Below are positions 1-5,292 of a stretch of 5,474 nt of DNA, in pieces. Under the pieces are notes generated by a model, which saw only the letters and a program-made list of their open reading frames with translations, searched no databases and had not been told where the DNA came from. The DNA comes from Dehalococcoidales bacterium (lineage in GTDB: Bacteria > Chloroflexota > Dehalococcoidia > Dehalococcoidales > RBG-16-60-22). Made by a program: the position numbers and the translations under genes. Numbering within the stretch: the first letter of the stretch is position 1; each line of letters begins with the position of its first letter. The stretch spans positions 1-5,474 of the forward strand of contig JADHXF010000085.1 in the NCBI GenBank assembly GCA_016783105.1, in the 5' to 3' direction.

Positions 1-84
1 TTCCGCAATGGCTTCTGGCAAAGCCCGATTGACAACTATCGGTCGCACTACGCCTGCTTGCATATAACCAGGTTCAAAGACTGA
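1..84 (+). CDS. C-terminal end of an unidentified protein (5' partial)
   Basis: Frame 1 is open from the window edge to a TGA at 82-84. It gives 27 residues that begin FRNGFWQSPIDNY and end with ITRFKD. The stop lies just 2 bases before the AAGGAGGA ribosome site of the next gene, the spacing expected within one operon, and this is the main reason to accept so short a fragment. The peptide is rich in aromatic and polar residues and has no membrane segment or recognisable motif. I do not recognise the family. The fragment could be a chance open frame, but no other frame here both reaches the edge and ends so neatly before the next gene. Confidence 0.5.
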   Translation, partial: FRNGFWQSPIDNYRSHYACLHITRFKD

Positions 85-86
85 CG

Positions 87-94
87 AAGGAGGA
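87..94 (+). promoter_or_regulatory. Strong ribosome binding site for a TTG start
   Basis: AAGGAGGA lies 9 bases upstream of the TTG at 104-106. It decides the start of the 161-aa gene, because the first in-frame ATG comes only at codon 44. Confidence 0.85.
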
Positions 95-103
95 TATTTA
101 CAA

Positions 104-589
104 TTGAATAAGACTGTGGAGAAAGGCATTTCCGATATTGTGGGATGTCTTACCGACCCTATTATTGTCTTTCCAGGCGGTTGGGGAGATACCTTGCCGG
201 ACTGGCTTAAGACAGCCATTACCTTGGAAAGGATGATGGGGGACATGAAAGTGCTGAAAGGGGAAGAGCCGACAGGTACCGATACTGAAGCCTGCGCCTA
301 TCTCATGACGCTATCCCTGACTCAGCCAATGGACAGCGACTGGACCCAAATTTACCTCTATATCGCCGGCCAGAGCTACAAGCGATGGAACAAGGTTGAA
401 ATGCCAGCTGATATTGCCGTAGACTCAATCAGTGACTACCAGACAGGAGAGCTAAACAGGCTTAAATCGTGGCTCTATCACCAGAGGGTTAAAGCGAGGC
501 AAGAGAAGGACAGAGCAGGGCGGAGGCAAGAAAAAGAGGAAGCTAAAGCACAGCGAGAAGAGGCGCAGCCAGCGTTATTCGTGTTCTGA
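104..589 (+). CDS. Hypothetical protein, 161 aa, with charged C-terminal helix
   Basis: I do not recognise this protein and assign no function. It starts at TTG, 9 bases after a near-perfect Shine-Dalgarno sequence, so it is very likely translated. Residues 1-120 look like a soluble globular domain with many aromatics, including WGDTLPDW at 27-34 and a Trp/Tyr-rich stretch at 80-95. There is no signal peptide, no membrane helix and no cysteine motif (only C15 and C64). Residues 119-155 are dominated by Lys, Arg, Glu and Gln and probably form one long charged helix, perhaps a coiled coil or a nucleic-acid or protein contact. The chain ends in a hydrophobic ALFVF. It follows a partial gene by 19 bases and is closed by a strong terminator, so it is the last gene of its operon. 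A mobile-element or phage origin is possible, but nothing here proves it. Confidence 0.8.
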   Translation: MNKTVEKGISDIVGCLTDPIIVFPGGWGDTLPDWLKTAITLERMMGDMKVLKGEEPTGTDTEACAYLMTLSLTQPMDSDWTQIYLYIAGQSYKRWNKVEMPADIAVDSISDYQTGELNRLKSWLYHQRVKARQEKDRAGRRQEKEEAKAQREEAQPALFVF

Positions 590-607
590 GGCCGGCGTTC
601 ATCAGAG

Positions 608-646
608 AAGGGCCCGGGGGAATTTCTCCCGGGCCCTTTTTTTATT
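608..646 (+). terminator. Rho-independent terminator
   Basis: GGGCCCGGG (610-618) pairs perfectly with CCCGGGCCC (628-636). The stem extends inward by a G-C and a G-U pair to the loop AATTT (621-625), and outward by A-T pairs. A run of seven T follows at 637-643. It begins 19 bases after the stop of the 161-aa gene and points rightward. The opposite strand has no T run after the stem, so it should not terminate the leftward transcript efficiently. Confidence 0.95.
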
Positions 647-681
647 CTCCGCAGGTAACTAAATAAGCTGTTGTTAGATTG

Positions 682-942
682 CTATTGTTTATCTTTCCAG
701 TTCCACCATTTAAGCAATTCCGGCTCATAAACATTGTTACTTGCAAAGTAGACTGCACACCGGAAAACGTATAAAACACACCGATCAATATGCTGCTCTC
801 GTAGATCACAGAGATTTTGATACATTTCCTCGGGGTTTTCATCGCGCAGGTCGGCTACTTTCCTGTAGCCCAAATCAACCAAATCTTGAGCTAAGCTTTT
901 TCCTACGCTAGGAATTGCTTTAAATTCCCCAATAGAATACAC
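682..942 (-). CDS. Cdd1-like helix-hairpin-helix protein
   Basis: This 86-aa protein resembles the family Pfam calls Cdd1 ('pathogenicity locus'): small cytoplasmic proteins with a helix-hairpin-helix fold and no established biochemical role. The hairpin motif IPSVGKSLAQDLVDLG occupies residues 10-25. The family's second half follows, with LCDLREQHIDRCVLYVFRCA at about 45-64, then AVYFAS and a C-terminal LLKWWNWKD. The length is normal for the family and nothing appears truncated. HhH domains usually contact DNA or other proteins non-specifically, so a nucleic-acid role is possible but is an inference. The GTG start is chosen because AAGGAG lies 9 bases upstream. It follows the 4-helix membrane protein by 32 bases on the same strand and is probably co-transcribed with it. 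The family assignment is from memory of the motif. Confidence 0.88.
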   Translation of the reverse strand: MYSIGEFKAIPSVGKSLAQDLVDLGYRKVADLRDENPEEMYQNLCDLREQHIDRCVLYVFRCAVYFASNNVYEPELLKWWNWKDKQ

Positions 943-951
943 GTGTTACGA

Positions 952-957
952 CTCCTT
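952..957 (-). promoter_or_regulatory. Ribosome binding site of the Cdd1-like gene
   Basis: On the minus strand AAGGAG sits 9 bases before the GTG at 942-940. It lies wholly in the 32-base gap after the upstream gene and fixes the GTG as the start. Confidence 0.8.
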
Positions 958-974
958 GAAGTAAGGAACTATTC

Positions 975-1385
975 TTAACTCGAGGAGATTGCGACAGCGA
1001 GGCATAACAAACCTAAAGTCACTGATACCGGTGTCATGATAAGCTTTTCCAATTTGCTCCTTGATGCTAAATTGCTGAGTGTATTTAATGCAAGGAAGGC
1101 GACTAGGATCCAGACTCCCGTTGTAACTACCGTTGATTTATTAATAACCGAGACTATAGCAGCTCGTTCCAGCACCAATATCGATGCGAGTACATAAATT
1201 GCTACTGAAAAAATGCTGGCAATGCGAAGACCAGGAGGCAGTTTTATATATTTCCCACCCCAGGCAACTTGTCCAAATGGGAATCCTAGTGCTAACAATA
1301 TTTGAAAACACATCAGCCCCAAAAACCCGATTGTCGTCGCTATAGCAGCTATTTGAGCAATCACGGCGTTCATTTTACCATACAA
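975..1385 (-). CDS. Four-helix integral membrane protein, function unknown
   Basis: This is a 136-aa hydrophobic protein with four predicted membrane helices at about residues 8-34, 55-75, 86-106 and 115-133. A loop between helices 1 and 2 carries a striking motif: GFPFGQVAWGGKY (34-46), then LPPGLRIAS (49-57). I recall this Gly/Trp loop followed by LPxxLR and a second helix from small uncharacterised 4-helix proteins in several phyla, but I know no function or name for them. The start is uncertain. TTG at 1385-1383 gives 136 aa and ATG at 1373-1371 gives 132 aa (MNAVIAQ), and neither has a clear Shine-Dalgarno sequence. ATG may be the better choice. It is the first gene of a leftward pair with the Cdd1-like gene and is divergent from the arsR-type operon, so the two units share the 1386-1510 intergenic region. 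I could not identify a convincing leftward promoter. Confidence 0.8.
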   Translation of the reverse strand: MYGKMNAVIAQIAAIATTIGFLGLMCFQILLALGFPFGQVAWGGKYIKLPPGLRIASIFSVAIYVLASILVLERAAIVSVINKSTVVTTGVWILVAFLALNTLSNLASRSKLEKLIMTPVSVTLGLLCLAVAISSS

Positions 1386-1449
1386 GGAATTGATATTAAA
1401 ACAGTGAACATTCCGTTAGATTGCTCAAAAAAGGGACCTTTTCTTAAAG

Positions 1450-1478
1450 TTGACAAACATAACATAATATTGTAATAT
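1450..1478 (+). promoter_or_regulatory. Sigma70-type promoter for the arsR-type operon
   Basis: The -35 box TTGACA (1450-1455) is a perfect consensus match. After 17 bases comes TAATAT (1473-1478), which matches the -10 consensus at 4 of 6 positions. The surrounding sequence is very AT-rich. It lies 33 bases before the GTG start of the regulator, leaving room for a short leader. Confidence 0.75.
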
Positions 1479-1496
1479 AGCAATATATTAATATAT
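1467..1496. promoter_or_regulatory. Probable ArsR operator: two overlapping palindromes over the -10 element
   Basis: ATATTG (1467-1472) and CAATAT (1481-1486) form an inverted repeat with 8 bases between them, which brackets the -10 box. A perfect 14-base palindrome, ATATATTAATATAT, follows at 1483-1496 around the expected transcription start. ArsR-family dimers typically bind AT-rich imperfect palindromes that overlap their own promoters, so autorepression from here is the natural reading. A third palindrome, AAAAGG-GA-CCTTTT (1429-1442), lies just upstream of the -35 box. Low-complexity AT sequence makes chance palindromes likely, so the exact site is uncertain. Confidence 0.55.
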
Positions 1497-1510
1497 CGAA
1501 TGGAGTAACT

Positions 1511-1840
1511 GTGGAAAACGATATCTCCGTGGAAATATTTCGCTTGCAAGCCGAGCTTTGCCAGAGCTTTGCTTCGCCGCAACGACTGATGATAATCCAC
1601 CAGCTCAAGGATGGCCCCAAGTCGGTTGGAGAGTTGTCTGAGATATTAAATCTGAAACAGTCGCACACTTCACAATTATTGACGGTGTTACGTAAGGCCG
1701 GAGTGATAATACCGGAGCGGCGGGGGAATGCGGTGTTTTATTCCCTGGCAAACCCGAAAGTTATTACCGCCTGTGAGTATGTCCGCGCGATTATTGCTGA
1801 AGACTTGAAGCGACGAAAAGAAATTGGAGAGGCTTTGTGA
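1511..1840 (+). CDS. ArsR-family winged-helix transcriptional regulator
   Basis: This 109-aa DNA-binding repressor is of normal length for the ArsR/SmtB family. Helix 1 spans residues 5-20. SPQRLMIIHQL (22-32) is the classic family signature. The helix-turn-helix runs from SVGELSEILNL (38-48) through SHTSQLLTVLRKAGVI (51-66), with recognition residues SHTSQ. The wing is ERRGNAVFYSL (69-79), and helix 5 (83-103) forms the dimer face. The metal-sensing ELCVCDL-type motif of ArsR/SmtB/CadC is absent. The only cysteines are C17 in helix 1 and C88 in helix 5, so the signal is unknown. The GTG start follows GGAG (1502-1505) by 5 bases. The gene lies just downstream of a strong promoter with palindromes and just upstream of the fusion oxidoreductase, so it probably represses this operon. 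The chain ends in the charged tail LKRRKEIGEAL. Confidence 0.93.
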   Translation: MENDISVEIFRLQAELCQSFASPQRLMIIHQLKDGPKSVGELSEILNLKQSHTSQLLTVLRKAGVIIPERRGNAVFYSLANPKVITACEYVRAIIAEDLKRRKEIGEAL

Positions 1841-1847
1841 CACATGT

Positions 1848-1873
1848 TCGGCGCCATTTTTCGCTGGCGCCGA
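1848..1873 (+). promoter_or_regulatory. Intercistronic stem-loop between regulator and oxidoreductase
   Basis: TCGGCGCCA (1848-1856) and TGGCGCCGA (1865-1873) form a perfect 9-bp GC-rich stem with an 8-base loop, TTTTTCGC. It begins 8 bases after the regulator's stop and ends 16 bases before the next ribosome site. No T run follows, so it is not a typical terminator. It could stabilise or process the mRNA, partly attenuate read-through, or be a protein-binding site. Confidence 0.7.
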
Positions 1874-1889
1874 CGGTTATATCTGATTC

Positions 1890-1897
1890 AAGGAGGT
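1890..1897 (+). promoter_or_regulatory. Ribosome binding site of the fusion oxidoreductase
   Basis: AAGGAGGT is a full anti-Shine-Dalgarno match, 4 bases before the GTG at 1902-1904. Spacing is slightly tight, but no alternative start with a ribosome site lies nearby. The first in-frame ATG comes only at codon 103, inside the FAD domain, which supports the GTG. Confidence 0.85.
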
Positions 1898-1901
1898 AAT
1901 T

Positions 1902-4900
1902 GTGGGCAGACTAATTTCCAGGCATAAATCTTTTCTCGCCGCAGAATTTCCCGGTCGCTGTAATTTCGACAAGCGCGAACGCCGGTTATACAGCCACGAT
2001 GTGGCGGCCATACCAAACCTCATCAAGCCGCTGGTAGGAAATACCATCCCCGACGGTATTGTCCAGCCCGAAACCGAAGAGGACCTGGTCACGCTGGTGA
2101 ACTTTGCCATTGAGAACGGCATCAAGTTGACGCCGCGCGCCAAGGCTTCTTCGGGTTACGGTGGGGTGTTGCCAGTGCGGCAGGGGTTGGTAATAGACTT
2201 CTTTCGCATGAGCCGGGTGCTTGGTATCGACAAGCAAAACCTCACCGCTACTGTCCAGCCGGGTGTTGTCTGGGAGAAAATCGACGCTGCCCTGGAAAAG
2301 GTGGGGTTGGACTTAAAACTCTATCCGTCCAGTTATCCCGGCTCCACCGTCGGCGGTTGGCTGGCACAGGGCGGCACCGGCATCGGCTCATTCGAATCGG
2401 GCTGGTTTCGTGATAATGTCGTGAACGCCCGCGTCGTGCTGGGGGACGGTACTGTAAAGGAATTTAGAGGCGCCGACCTGGATTTGATTTCCGATGCAGA
2501 GGGTACCACTGGCCTTATCAGCCAGATAACCATAAAGGTGCAACAACGCGAGGAAATGGACGTCGCCGCCATCGGCTGCTCCGATGCGCACGATACCCAG
2601 CGGCTGATGGAGGCCATCATCGCCGACAAGATGCCAATCTGGTCGATGCTTTTTATCAACCCACGTATGGCCGAAATGAAGAACCGGGCACCCCTGATGG
2701 AACATCATGGTCGTCCTATGGAAGAGCGTGTGCTGTTGCCGGCTTCGTACATCATTTCACTGGCTTTTCGAGAGAAGGACAGCCGACACGTCAGAGAAAG
2801 ACTCGGCGAGCTGATGAAATCCTGTAAAGCCGAGATGCTTTCCGAACGCATCGCCCGCCACGAGTGGGACAATCGCTTCAAATTGATGGTGGTAAAGAGG
2901 CTTGGCCCATCACTGGTACCGGCCGAAGTCGTCATCCCGCTGGCGGAAATGGGTGATGTGATGGCTGAGATCGAGGACAAGGTCGACCAGCCCATTGTTA
3001 AGGAAGGGGTGATAATCCCCAACAGTAACAACGGCCAGGCCGAAGTGGTTATCCTGGGTTTTATCCCCAGCGACCAACGCAAGTTCAGCTACAATTTTGT
3101 TTTTAGCCTGAGTCTGACGGTGATGAAAATCGCCGAGAGGCACGGCGGCCGTCCTTATGCCACTGGCCTTTACTTTGCCAGTAAAGCCAAGTCTGTGTTT
3201 GGGGGCAAGCGTCTTCGTAAACTCCGCGAGTTCAAGTCCCGCACCGATCCAAAAAATATATTCAACCCTGGTAAAGTAACCGGCAAAAACCTGCTCAGCG
3301 CGGTGATGAGTGTGGCAGATGTGCTGGAACCACTCATCCGTCCTTTCGGTAACGATGTCATCACCAGGGTCGGTGAGATATTGACGACGGAAAGGAAGGG
3401 GATACCCGCTGACGTTGCCTGGTATGCCTATGCCTGCTCGCAGTGCGGTTACTGTGTTGAGGAATGCGACCAGTTTTACGGGCGCGGCTGGGAAAGTCAG
3501 AGTCCGCGCGGCAAGTGGTACTGGCTGCGCGAATATCTGGAAGGCCGCGTCTCCTGGGATCAGGATATGGTCGATACCATGCTCGCCTGCACCACCTGCG
3601 AACTCTGCAACCGGCGTTGCTCGGCAGCCCTGCCTATCGAGCCGTCCTGGCTCAAGCTGCGCGGTAACCTCATACATAGAGATAAGCGGATGACCTTCCC
3701 GCCCTTCTATATGATGGAGGCCGCCACCATTTCTCAGGGTAATATCTGGGCCGGTTTCCGCAAAGACCGGGCGGACTGGTTCCCAGCCGATTTACTGGAT
3801 AAGCACGGCCCCGGCCACCAGTCCAAAGCCATCTATTTCGCAGGTTGCACCGCCAGCTACGTAGAAATTGATATCGCCCAGGCCACGGCGCGCCTGCTCG
3901 ATGAAGCCGGAGTGGACTTTACCTATCTGGGTAAGAAGGAGAATTGTTGCGCTACGCCATTTCTGATGTCCGGTCTCTGGGATACCTTCACCACCATCAT
4001 GAAAAAGAATATTGAGGAAGTCAAGGACGTCGGCGCCGATACTGTCATCACCTCCTGCCCGGCTTGCGATATGATGTGGCGCTACGAATATCCCAAATGG
4101 GCGGCCAAGCTCGGCATTGACTACAATATCACCACCAAGCATTACAGCGAAGTGGTCTTCGACAAGATTCAAAGCGGCGAATTTAAGTTCCCCGAAAACG
4201 ACCTGCCTCCAACCAAGGTTACTTGGCACGATTCCTGCCATATCGGGCGGGTTTCCGGTGTTTACGAACCGCCGCGCGAGCTGATTAAGGCTATCCCCAA
4301 CGTGGAGTTGGTGGAGATGCAGCATAACCGCGAGGCTGGTCATTGTTGCGGTTCCGTGCTGTCGCTCATCCAGAATCCCCCGGTGGCGGCAGTAATCGGT
4401 AAAGTCAGGTTGGATGAAGCGCAAGAAGCCGGTGCCGGAAAAGTGCTGGCGCTCTGCCCCTGCTGCCAAGTGCAGCTCCGTGTCAGCGCCGACAAGAAAG
4501 ACATCCCGATAGAGGTGGTAGACCTTGCCAACTTTGCGGCTTCGGCGCTGGGATATGAGTTTGATGACCCCTTACCTGAGGTTAACCGGCAGTGGGGCGT
4601 TTTCGATGCCTTTATCGGGCTGATGAGCCCACAGGGCTTCGCTGAGCTTATGGGCACGATGTGGCCGGAAATGATTAACGCCATGCCCTATAAAATGGGC
4701 CCGATGATGCGGGCGATGGGCAAGATACCTGGTATACTGACGCTGATGAAACCGGTGTTCCCGCTACTCTTCCCGATACTACTGCCCAAGATGATGCCCA
4801 AGGTATTGCCGACTATGCTGGAGCGTATTGCTGCGCAGATTCCTCTGCCGGATAATATGCTGGAGTTGATGCCGGACATGATGCCGCAGGTGATGGATGA

Positions 4901-4985
4901 GTTGATGCCGCACATGATCGGCGACCTGGTGCCGCTGGTAACCCAGCCGATGATCGACTACTTGAGGGGAAAGACGGCGGGTTAG
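1902..4985 (+). CDS. FAD-linked oxidase / [4Fe-4S] / double CCG-domain fusion oxidoreductase with Met/Pro-rich tail
   Basis: This 1027-aa redox enzyme joins a GlcD-like flavoprotein to a GlcF/HdrD-like iron-sulfur part in one chain. A VAO-type FAD-binding domain spans about 50-215, with SSGYGG (83-88), YPGSTVGGWLAQGGTGIGS (145-163) and GTTGLISQ (201-208). The oxidase cap runs about 216-460 and ends in the family motif DPKNIFNPGKV (449-459). Two ferredoxin-type motifs follow: C512/515/518/522 and C563/566/569/573. Two CCG domains follow: C649, C682-683, C719, C722 (CX32CCX35CxxC) and C779, C815-816, C852, C855 (CX35CCX35CxxC). Both have the complete set for non-cubane clusters. Residues 896-1027 form a Met/Pro-rich tail. 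The cap lacks the HxGDGN and GEHGxG histidine motifs of D-lactate or 2-hydroxyglutarate dehydrogenases, so the substrate is unknown. No signal peptide is seen, and the enzyme is probably cytoplasmic or peripheral to the membrane. Similar single-chain fusions include E. coli YdiJ. Confidence 0.93.
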   Translation: MGRLISRHKSFLAAEFPGRCNFDKRERRLYSHDVAAIPNLIKPLVGNTIPDGIVQPETEEDLVTLVNFAIENGIKLTPRAKASSGYGGVLPVRQGLVIDFFRMSRVLGIDKQNLTATVQPGVVWEKIDAALEKVGLDLKLYPSSYPGSTVGGWLAQGGTGIGSFESGWFRDNVVNARVVLGDGTVKEFRGADLDLISDAEGTTGLISQITIKVQQREEMDVAAIGCSDAHDTQRLMEAIIADKMPIWSMLFINPRMAEMKNRAPLMEHHGRPMEERVLLPASYIISLAFREKDSRHVRERLGELMKSCKAEMLSERIARHEWDNRFKLMVVKRLGPSLVPAEVVIPLAEMGDVMAEIEDKVDQPIVKEGVIIPNSNNGQAEVVILGFIPSDQRKFSYNFVFSLSLTVMKIAERHGGRPYATGLYFASKAKSVFGGKRLRKLREFKSRTDPKNIFNPGKVTGKNLLSAVMSVADVLEPLIRPFGNDVITRVGEILTTERKGIPADVAWYAYACSQCGYCVEECDQFYGRGWESQSPRGKWYWLREYLEGRVSWDQDMVDTMLACTTCELCNRRCSAALPIEPSWLKLRGNLIHRDKRMTFPPFYMMEAATISQGNIWAGFRKDRADWFPADLLDKHGPGHQSKAIYFAGCTASYVEIDIAQATARLLDEAGVDFTYLGKKENCCATPFLMSGLWDTFTTIMKKNIEEVKDVGADTVITSCPACDMMWRYEYPKWAAKLGIDYNITTKHYSEVVFDKIQSGEFKFPENDLPPTKVTWHDSCHIGRVSGVYEPPRELIKAIPNVELVEMQHNREAGHCCGSVLSLIQNPPVAAVIGKVRLDEAQEAGAGKVLALCPCCQVQLRVSADKKDIPIEVVDLANFAASALGYEFDDPLPEVNRQWGVFDAFIGLMSPQGFAELMGTMWPEMINAMPYKMGPMMRAMGKIPGILTLMKPVFPLLFPILLPKMMPKVLPTMLERIAAQIPLPDNMLELMPDMMPQVMDELMPHMIGDLVPLVTQPMIDYLRGKTAG
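4761..4820 (+). repeat. Five tandem Pro-x-hydrophobic-hydrophobic tetrads (12-base period)
   Basis: Residues 954-973 read PLLF, PILL, PKMM, PKVL, PTML: proline at every fourth position, with hydrophobic residues in the last two places of each unit. The DNA units diverge in sequence, so the pattern is kept at the protein level and is not a recent microsatellite expansion. Confidence 0.8.
4848..4967 (+). repeat. Second block of degenerate tetrads, residues 983-1022
   Basis: Units read PDNM, LELM, PDMM, PQVM, DELM, PHMI, GDLV, PLVT, QPMI, DYLR. The first place is Pro, or Asp/Gly/Leu/Gln in phase. The last two places are mostly Met/Leu/Val/Ile. The phase shifts by one residue relative to the block at 954-973, across the linker at 978-982. 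Confidence 0.65.
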
Positions 4986-5045
4986 AAACGGGCGGATAAC
5001 GACTAGAATGAAAAGCGCCAGGGTAACGATTCGGTCTCAGATTTG

Positions 5046-5052
5046 AAAGGAG
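5046..5052 (+). promoter_or_regulatory. Ribosome binding site of the FmdB-like gene
   Basis: AAAGGAG lies 9 bases before the ATG at 5062. The 76-base gap after the oxidoreductase holds no evident terminator or promoter, which favours read-through transcription. Confidence 0.75.
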
Positions 5053-5061
5053 TAAAGAGAA

Positions 5062-5256
5062 ATGCCAGTCTACGAATATAAATGTAAAAGCTGTGGGGAA
5101 CAATTTGAGATTCGCCGTAGTCTTCAGGAGCAAGAGAAAGAGCCTGAGTGTCCCAGTTGCTGGACCCGCAATACGCAAAGGGTGTTTTCTATCTTCAGTA
5201 GTAGTTCCTCAGCTAGCCCATGCGCACCGGCGCCATCAAGATTCAAGTTCGGCTGA
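5062..5256 (+). CDS. FmdB-family zinc ribbon protein
   Basis: This 64-aa protein starts with the family hallmark MPVYEYKCKSCGEQFE. It has two zinc-binding pairs, C8-x-x-C11 and C30-x-x-C33, then a Ser-rich low-complexity stretch (46-52) and the tail CAPAPSRFKFG. Length and layout are typical of FmdB / CxxC_CXXC_SSSS proteins. The family was named from formamidase and formate-dehydrogenase neighbourhoods and is proposed to have a regulatory role, but no firm function is known. Some members continue with more cysteines in the tail; here there is a single C54. It lies 76 bases downstream of the fusion oxidoreductase on the same strand with its own good ribosome site, and is probably the last gene of that operon. 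A structural, regulatory or metallocentre-related partnership with the oxidoreductase is an inference from position only. Confidence 0.92.
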   Translation: MPVYEYKCKSCGEQFEIRRSLQEQEKEPECPSCWTRNTQRVFSIFSSSSSASPCAPAPSRFKFG

Positions 5257-5259
5257 GGT

Positions 5260-5292
5260 TCATCGGAATGAGGCAGTTTGCCTCACTGATGA
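5260..5292. other. Stem-loop just downstream of the FmdB-like gene
   Basis: TGAGGCA (5269-5275) pairs perfectly with TGCCTCA (5279-5285) around a 3-base loop. After an asymmetric internal loop the stem continues as TCATC/GATGA (5260-5264 / 5288-5292). It begins 4 bases after the fmdB stop. No T run follows on either strand, so if it ends transcription it is not a classical intrinsic terminator. It may protect the 3' end of the mRNA. The rest of 5293-5379 shows nothing I can support. Confidence 0.5.

Larger units (their letters stand above)
4587..4982 (+). other. C-terminal Met/Pro-rich tail domain of the fusion oxidoreductase
   Basis: Residues 896-1027 lie beyond the last CCG domain and match no domain I know. 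Between residues 908 and 1017 there are 21 Met and 18 Pro. The centre (943-973) is strongly hydrophobic, and the flanks alternate Met/Leu/Ile with Asp/Glu/His/Lys. Membrane attachment, oligomerisation, a methionine-lined docking surface and soft-metal binding are all possible. The sequence does not decide among them. Confidence 0.75.

Noticed and set aside
642..842. Overlapping 66-codon minus-strand frame
   Set aside because: It overlaps the Cdd1-like gene in another frame. The latter has a family motif and a good ribosome site, and this frame has neither.
1370..1668. Minus-strand frames running across the arsR promoter and into the start of the regulator gene
   Set aside because: They cross a good plus-strand promoter and the N-terminus of a clear ArsR protein, and their peptides look like translated AT-rich noise.
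3435..3620. Possible recoded or selenocysteine site in the Fe-S region
   Set aside because: The frame contains no in-frame TGA, and all expected cluster ligands are encoded as cysteine.
2910..3677. Long open frame of 255 codons on the minus strand
   Set aside because: It lies opposite the fusion oxidoreductase, across its oxidase cap and the ferredoxin cysteines, both of which are clearly coding on the plus strand. The minus-strand peptide has no domain character.
3792..4469. Open frame of 225 codons on the minus strand
   Set aside because: It is antisense to both CCG domains, whose exact cysteine spacing proves the plus strand is coding. It has no ribosome site of note.
4761..4967. DNA tandem repeat or recent microsatellite in the 3' part of the oxidoreductase gene
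   Set aside because: The 12-base period exists, but the units differ widely in nucleotides while keeping the protein pattern, so this is an old, selected protein repeat and not a DNA repeat array.
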